Below are positions 17,019 to 20,572 of a DNA stretch of 20,572 bases, one piece after another. Every line of letters begins with the position of its first letter. Position 1 is the first letter of the stretch. The DNA lies in NCBI GenBank assembly GCA_000431235.1, contig HF988710.1, forward strand, positions 1 through 20,572, in the 5' to 3' direction. Below the pieces are notes generated by a model. The model was not told the origin of the DNA. It did no database searches and saw nothing but the letters and a program-made list of their open reading frames with translations. The translations under genes were made by a program, and so were the position numbers. The DNA is from Coprobacillus sp. CAG:698 (GTDB lineage Bacteria; Bacillota_I; Bacilli_A; ML615J-28; CAG-698).

Positions 17019-17559
17019 TTTTAAATACCTCTTCTTTTTTCATCACTTTAATATCGATATAATAACCAATTCCAAAAATACACATTACTCCTAAGAAAAT
17101 GGTTACAATACCTAAGGGAGACTTAATAAAATTAACAAATTTTTCAAAGCCTTTCCAAACACACTTTACTTCTCCAATGATATATTTAACATCAAATGGA
17201 GTATCATCAGAATTATTTGTTTCCGAATTAATTCCTCTTGTTGTGATAATATCTCCTTCTCTTTTAACAATCTTATGAGTTACTGGAGTTTTCATTTCAT
17301 CAGTTAAGTAAGTGACAACCATTCCTTCACAATATTTGTCATCATCGATTTTCACAACAACAACCAAATCACCTACAGATAAATAGTCATACATACTCCA
17401 TGATCTCACTTGGTAAAATCCTATATTAAAGACACTTGTTGGTTTATTTTTATTTATTAATCTTTTACAAATAAAGATAACAAAAAATAAAGCAATTATG
17501 GAAAGGATTGCTATTAATGCAATTCTTAAAACACTAATTATTTTCTTCACTACACTCAT
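17008..17559 (-). CDS. sipW: Signal peptidase I, SipW-like (ER type, Ser/His)
   Basis: Membrane serine protease that removes signal peptides from fibre subunits. The 183-residue product has an N-terminal membrane segment (8-32), the catalytic block RSWSMYDYLSVGDLVVV with Ser55 before Met56, and THKIV with His95 in place of the lysine of ordinary bacterial SipS. It also has a TRGINSETNNSDDTPF block holding the expected acidic residue (Asp118/119), and a second membrane segment at about 149-170. Ser/His use and the two-membrane layout are typical of SipW, which in Bacillus processes TasA and TapA. Its ATG follows the stop of the 386-aa gene with no gap. It sits in the middle of its probable substrates, which strongly implies a dedicated role. 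Confidence 0.92.
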   Translation of the reverse strand: MSVVKKIISVLRIALIAILSIIALFFVIFICKRLINKNKPTSVFNIGFYQVRSWSMYDYLSVGDLVVVVKIDDDKYCEGMVVTYLTDEMKTPVTHKIVKREGDIITTRGINSETNNSDDTPFDVKYIIGEVKCVWKGFEKFVNFIKSPLGIVTIFLGVMCIFGIGYYIDIKVMKKEEVFKNEN

Positions 17560-18720
17560 TTAATCCACCTGACTTACACGTATATTAAATAATATATTGC
17601 ATATCAATCCATATCCTATATAACCTTGTTCTTGCTCGAATTTCTCAACATCTTTTTCAAAAGCAGAAAATTGCACATAAGTTAATTTTTCAACATAATG
17701 CTTCAAATCATCTAAACTACTTGTATTATTTATTTCATACGAAGTAATTGTTTGAATTTGTGCACTTGTTAACTTTGAATAAGATACTTTTTCAGTACCC
17801 CCAATTAATGTTGTTGGAAAAACAAACATAGGTTCAAAACCAAAAGTATTTAAATAATCAAAATAATCTTTTTCATCATAAACAATATAATATCTACTAT
17901 CTCCAATAGGATATCCGGTAGCATTTGTACCAGTTACAATTTGTTTATTAGTTGCATCAGTTACAAGGCTATAAGCATTATACTTATTAGTAATTGATGT
18001 CCCTGATCCAGTTGATGAGTCAGATACATTCCAATAAAGAGCTATAGTTTTCTTATTGCCTGTCATATCCATCACCTTATTTTCACTAGGAAATGTTAGG
18101 GGGATGACAGACTCATAATATGCTTCCCCATTATCAATTTTTCTTTGAAATTTTAATGTACTATTTGTTTTAAACAAAATTTTAGTTTCAGTTTTTATTA
18201 TAACTTCTTTATAATTTACCTTTTCGTCATCTTGAAGTTTATTATATTGATTAATAGTTATAACTTGACTAGTTTGTATATTTTCATATCTTAGAATATT
18301 ATCAATTGAATCATCAAAAAATAATCCTCGGAAAGTAACTGGGTTATCCCCTTCAAGAAAATTCCAAGTAATTTCATTAGCTAAACCACTAAAATTATTA
18401 TGTTTAAGTTTTAATGTAATTGATGAAGAATTATCAAGTTCAGCTAAAACTTCTGATTGATTATTCATTTCAAAAAACCAATAACCAGTACTACCTGAAT
18501 CTAATTTCTTTACAAAATCAACATCCATTAATACATTATTACCATCTTTATCAACAGAAACAATATTCCATTTAGCAACTCTAGCATAGTCGCTTCCAGA
18601 TATTGATGTTTTATAGCTAGAATTTGTGGAAGAAACTAATGATGAAGGCATCATCAATAAAATTATTACGAAAACAATTGTAAATAAAATACCAATAATA
18701 TAAACACTTTTATTCTTCAT
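17560..18720 (-). CDS. Second secreted TasA-like protein (386 aa)
   Basis: Probably a large fibre subunit or cap. The N-terminal signal segment (6-31) is followed by SYKTSISGSDYARVAKWNI, whose ARVAKW (46-51) is identical to the block in the first TasA-like subunit (41-46) at the same distance from the signal segment. Both proteins also end alike (RVSQVD here, TVTQID there). The roughly 335-residue outer region is longer than in the first subunit and contains FRGLFFDD, SGSTGYWFFEMNN and GNKKTIALYWNVSD. A very strong Shine-Dalgarno (AAAGGAGG, 6 bases) precedes the ATG. It lies 19 bp after the tethered paralog and directly abuts sipW. TasA-like identity is inferred from motifs; the exact role is unknown. 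Confidence 0.82.
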   Translation of the reverse strand: MKNKSVYIIGILFTIVFVIILLMMPSSLVSSTNSSYKTSISGSDYARVAKWNIVSVDKDGNNVLMDVDFVKKLDSGSTGYWFFEMNNQSEVLAELDNSSSITLKLKHNNFSGLANEITWNFLEGDNPVTFRGLFFDDSIDNILRYENIQTSQVITINQYNKLQDDEKVNYKEVIIKTETKILFKTNSTLKFQRKIDNGEAYYESVIPLTFPSENKVMDMTGNKKTIALYWNVSDSSTGSGTSITNKYNAYSLVTDATNKQIVTGTNATGYPIGDSRYYIVYDEKDYFDYLNTFGFEPMFVFPTTLIGGTEKVSYSKLTSAQIQTITSYEINNTSSLDDLKHYVEKLTYVQFSAFEKDVEKFEQEQGYIGYGLICNILFNIRVSQVD

Positions 18721-18739
18721 TAGCTACCTCCTTTCTATT

Positions 18740-19540
18740 TTAAATAACAGTTGATGTTATTAAAATATTAATTTTATAAATAGCATTATCAAGATTTCCA
18801 ACTATTGTATCCTCAAAATCATGTTTACCATCATCAATCCATTTCCACTCCAAGGTAATTGGAAACTCAGAATTAGACTTAATAACAATATCATACAAAT
18901 TAATGTCTTCAATAGAGTACCACTTGTCATCACCTAGTAAGCTCTCATTATTTGTATATAATCTATAAACAATAGGTATATGATTAATATTATTATCAGT
19001 AAATTCGATACTAAATTTTATCTCAACATTATTATCATTAATTAAATTAAACTTATAATAACCAGCTTTACCTGGATAAATAACTTTATTATTAGGAGTA
19101 TTACCAAAAATATTCCAATTTTCATTTAATATAACTCCGTCTTTATCCTTCACATATAAATCTCTATACACCGGCCCAGCTGATTGTATGTTTGTTACAA
19201 CAAGTACAGTTGAGAGTAAAAACAAAAAGAGAATGAGAATAATTAACAAAAGAGTATTTTTATTCTTTAACTCTCCTATATATTTTCCCTCAGAATCAAA
19301 GATTCTATTGTTTACGTCAACTAGAGCTAATACATCACCAGTATAATCATCAATAACAGTATATTTAATTTTACCAAGAATAAAAGCATCACTTTTCAAG
19401 GCAAATAATATTTCGTCGATTATTGATTTATCTGATACTCTTATTTCATTTTTCTTTACTTTACCAATTACTTTCTTGTCATTATTTCGTAAAGTAGTAA
19501 ATAGTTTATGGTAATTTATTCTTTTATTATCATTAGCCAT
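18740..19540 (-). CDS. Membrane-tethered TasA-like paralog with cytoplasmic domain
   Basis: The 266-residue product has no signal peptide. Residues 1-95 are a charged cytoplasmic domain including a repeat-like VDVNNRIFDSEGKYIGEL, one membrane helix follows at 96-117, then an outer domain at 118-266. The outer domain aligns with the first TasA-like subunit: KVIYPGKAG (152-160) against KVIAPGTKG (82-90), and LEWKWIDDGKHDFEDTIVGN (230-249) against ISWEWAF..TDAKDTALGN (183-203). It therefore looks like a fibre subunit fixed in the membrane, possibly the base or initiator of the fibre, with an inner domain that may sense or signal. The start is supported by GAAGG 6 bases upstream. A strong hairpin lies 23 bp before its ATG. 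Homology is my own motif reading; the role is inference. Confidence 0.82.
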   Translation of the reverse strand: MANDNKRINYHKLFTTLRNNDKKVIGKVKKNEIRVSDKSIIDEILFALKSDAFILGKIKYTVIDDYTGDVLALVDVNNRIFDSEGKYIGELKNKNTLLLIILILFLFLLSTVLVVTNIQSAGPVYRDLYVKDKDGVILNENWNIFGNTPNNKVIYPGKAGYYKFNLINDNNVEIKFSIEFTDNNINHIPIVYRLYTNNESLLGDDKWYSIEDINLYDIVIKSNSEFPITLEWKWIDDGKHDFEDTIVGNLDNAIYKINILITSTVI

Positions 19541-19563
19541 TTTTAACCTTCTTTCAGTTTATA

Positions 19564-19606
19564 CTTTTATTAAAATAATTTATTCTATAAATAACTTTAA
19601 TAAAAG
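19564..19606 (-). other. Long AT-rich hairpin before the tethered subunit gene
   Basis: An 11-bp perfect inverted repeat CTTTTATTAAA / TTTAATAAAAG encloses a 6-bp repeat ATTTAT / ATAAAT with a 3-nt loop. On the minus strand the joining bases add a G-U and a U-A pair, giving 19 pairs of 20. The + strand would have an A/C clash instead, so the RNA of the operon is the better folder. It may act as mRNA stabiliser, leaky stop or translation gate. Confidence 0.65.
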
Positions 19607-19621
19607 AATAATTATCTTATC

Positions 19622-19683
19622 GGCCAAATTATTGTAGGTAGAAGGGCCACTTCATCTACCTACATATACTAATATTTGTGGCC
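19622..19683 (-). other. Large GC-capped hairpin after the TasA-like gene
   Basis: Inner perfect 10-bp stem TGTAGGTAGA / TCTACCTACA (19664-19655 with 19642-19633) and outer stem GGCCA / TGGCC plus short AT helices. The 12-nt loop contains GTGGCC (19650-19645), complementary to GGCCAC at the base of the structure (19683-19678), so a competing pairing or pseudoknot is possible. It starts 20 bp after the TasA-like stop. The T-rich stretch comes only about 17 nt later, so it is not a textbook terminator. It could be a partial terminator or 3' stabiliser that lifts the level of the first gene. Confidence 0.7.
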
Positions 19684-19703
19684 AGATTAATTATTATTTT
19701 TTA

Positions 19704-20372
19704 TTAGTCGATTTGAGTTACTGTTGTAACAACTTCAACTGTAATTGTAGGAGCTGTTCCTAAATTGCCTAATGCTGTATCTTTTGCATCAGTAGTTCCA
19801 TTACCAAATGCCCATTCCCAAGATATCTCAAGTGAATCAATTCCTACAGATAAATTTGTATTTGGTGCTACAATAGAAGTTTTATTTATAGCATCTTCTA
19901 TAGCAGTTTTTAAAGCATCAACTGAATTATTAGTTTCATCTTGTTTAACTGTAGTTGTATCTTCACCTGATTTAACAGTTATAACTATAGGACAATAAAA
20001 TTCATTATTATTAATATTCCAATTTGCTAATGTTACATTAGCTCTATGTTCAATTTTCACTGCAACTTCTGGTGTTCCTGATACAGTAACAGCAGCAAAA
20101 TTTCCCTTTGTTCCAGGAGCAATAACTTTTGTACTAGAACTTACAGATGTTCCAATCGTACCTTTTATTTCAGTATCATCAGTACTATACTCTTTACTAA
20201 ACGCCTCATTACCAGCAGCACTGATACTAACGCCCCACTTAGCAACTCTTGCAGTATCTGTTCCAGTACTAGTAGTTACATACTTAGCAAATGTACTAGA
20301 TACTAAAGTTAAAGATAGTAAAGCAACGAAAACTGTTACTAAACCTATAATAAATAATTTGTTTTTCTTCAT
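19704..20372 (-). CDS. TasA/CalY-like secreted fibre subunit (222 aa)
   Basis: Probable major subunit of an extracellular fibre. The signal peptide has basic MKKNK, hydrophobic 7-27 and a likely cut at SSTFA-KYV. The mature start carries GTDTARVAKWGVSI (37-50). The domain is small, Thr/Val-rich and beta-type, with KVIAPGTKGNFAAVTVSG (82-99, compare the PGDxG region of TasA/CalY proteins), WEWAFGN (185-191), KDTALGN (197-203) and a TVTQID end. It has no cell-wall anchor. It is the first gene of the operon, with GAGGAG before its ATG, its own promoter and strong hairpins behind it, as expected for the most abundant product. A signal peptidase of SipW type three genes on supports the family. The exact subfamily cannot be settled without structure or profile comparison. 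Confidence 0.85.
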   Translation of the reverse strand: MKKNKLFIIGLVTVFVALLSLTLVSSTFAKYVTTSTGTDTARVAKWGVSISAAGNEAFSKEYSTDDTEIKGTIGTSVSSSTKVIAPGTKGNFAAVTVSGTPEVAVKIEHRANVTLANWNINNNEFYCPIVITVKSGEDTTTVKQDETNNSVDALKTAIEDAINKTSIVAPNTNLSVGIDSLEISWEWAFGNGTTDAKDTALGNLGTAPTITVEVVTTVTQID

Positions 20373-20393
20373 TTTAATTCTCCTCGTATAAAT

Positions 20394-20422
20394 ATTATAT
20401 ATGTACTACATAATGTGACCAA
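20394..20422 (-). promoter_or_regulatory. Putative proximal promoter of the TasA-like operon
   Basis: Minus strand: TTGGTC (20422-20417), 17-bp spacer, TATAAT (20399-20394). It predicts a leader of about 15 nt holding GAGGAG. The -35 is weak (3 of 6), which fits a regulated promoter. Confidence 0.55.
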
Positions 20423-20428
20423 TTATGT
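20400..20428. promoter_or_regulatory. Overlapping dyads on the TasA-like promoter
   Basis: Two inverted repeats share bases. TATGTA-C-TACATA (20400-20412) is a 13-bp palindrome inside the spacer, and ACATAAT-N7-ATTATGT (20408-20428) spans the -35. Both look like operator sites for a dimeric regulator; no regulator gene is in the window. Confidence 0.45.
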
Positions 20429-20448
20429 TAATACCAAAATAAGAGACC

Positions 20449-20477
20449 AAAAAAGTGCTAAAATTTGATTGGCACTT
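20449..20477 (-). terminator. Terminator hairpin upstream of the TasA-like promoter
   Basis: Stem AAGTGC / GCACTT with a 13-nt loop, running into TTTTTT on the minus strand. It could close a transcript that begins upstream, including one from the TATAAT at 20557-20562, and so act as an attenuator or an insulator of the operon. Confidence 0.6.
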
Positions 20478-20556
20478 CATATTATAATTTTATAAATTGT
20501 TTCGTAATAGGTCATTTTTAATGTATTATTTAATGATTATTTCCGAAATCACTTAT

Positions 20557-20572
20557 ATTATACCCCCCCCCC
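20557..20572 (-). repeat. Poly-G tract abutting a -10 box at the window edge
   Basis: Ten C on the + strand (20563-20572, cut by the window end) read as G10 on the minus strand, immediately followed by TATAAT (20562-20557). In a -10/-35 layout the tract would lie in the spacer. This is the longest GC homopolymer seen in this AT-rich window. The -35 region is outside the window, and a contig end or sequencing error is possible. Confidence 0.5.

Noticed and set aside
20460..20530. Short ORFs of 12 and 24 codons above the TasA-like gene
   Set aside because: Neither has a Shine-Dalgarno, and one runs through the terminator and promoter; they look like chance.
1..20572. CRISPR arrays, insertion sequences, tRNA or rRNA genes
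   Set aside because: No regularly spaced repeats, transposase motifs, cloverleaf-like segments or rRNA-like conserved stretches were seen.
1..20572. UGA read as Trp (Mollicutes code 4)
   Set aside because: Trp codons I checked are TGG and no gene needs an internal TGA. However, no gene stops at TGA alone either, so the standard code is supported but not proven.

Overview
The window reads as a piece of a low-GC Gram-positive (Firmicutes/Bacilli-type, possibly one of the small-genome uncultivated gut lineages) chromosome. Reasons: strongly AT-rich DNA, purine-rich Shine-Dalgarno sites (AGGAGG/GGAGG) before nearly every gene, sigma-A type promoters often with an extended TGN -10, a guanine-class purine riboswitch, a GSI-alpha type glutamine synthetase, and a SipW-type (Ser/His) signal peptidase. 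Trp is encoded by TGG wherever I checked. Stops are TAA, with one TAG. All genes lie on the minus strand, so transcription runs from high to low coordinates. The lineage is an inference; no rRNA or marker phylogeny is available here.

Housekeeping half (1-8380). glnA (glutamine synthetase), pyrG (CTP synthase) and trpS (tryptophanyl-tRNA synthetase) run in series from a strong promoter before glnA, and trpS has a possible promoter of its own. Upstream are two NCS2 nucleobase permeases. A PbuG/AzgA-type purine permease sits under a guanine-class riboswitch with a terminator. A UraA-type uracil permease is preceded by a 26-codon leader ORF whose stop codon abuts a perfect terminator hairpin, an arrangement that suggests translation-coupled attenuation. 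Next comes an ADP-ribose-pyrophosphatase-like Nudix gene. The 313-bp gap above it holds a perfect consensus promoter and a stretch of nested complementary segments, which could be a small RNA of about 140 nt.

Surface-fibre half (8473-20572). Seven tightly packed genes look like one secretion and assembly operon. In order of transcription they are: a small TasA/CalY-like fibre subunit; a membrane-tethered paralog of it with a cytoplasmic domain instead of a signal peptide; a second secreted TasA-like protein; a SipW-like signal peptidase; two membrane/secreted accessory proteins; and a 2245-residue secreted protein with about 15 GLUG-like repeats. Several proteins share an ARVAKW block, a small-basic-Tyr motif at the end of the signal segment, a KVIxPGxxG motif and a WxW...DT..GN C-terminal motif. 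Two strong hairpins follow the first subunit gene and could set the ratio of subunit to accessory proteins. Upstream of it lie a short promoter with overlapping dyads, an intrinsic terminator, and a TATAAT box directly abutting a run of at least 10 C (G on the coding strand) at the window edge. The last of these could be a phase-variable promoter, or only a contig-end artefact.

Most likely candidate for a poorly described system: the SipW/TasA-like fibre operon with its membrane-tethered paralog and giant GLUG-type protein. The uraA leader-peptide attenuator and the putative intergenic RNA come next.
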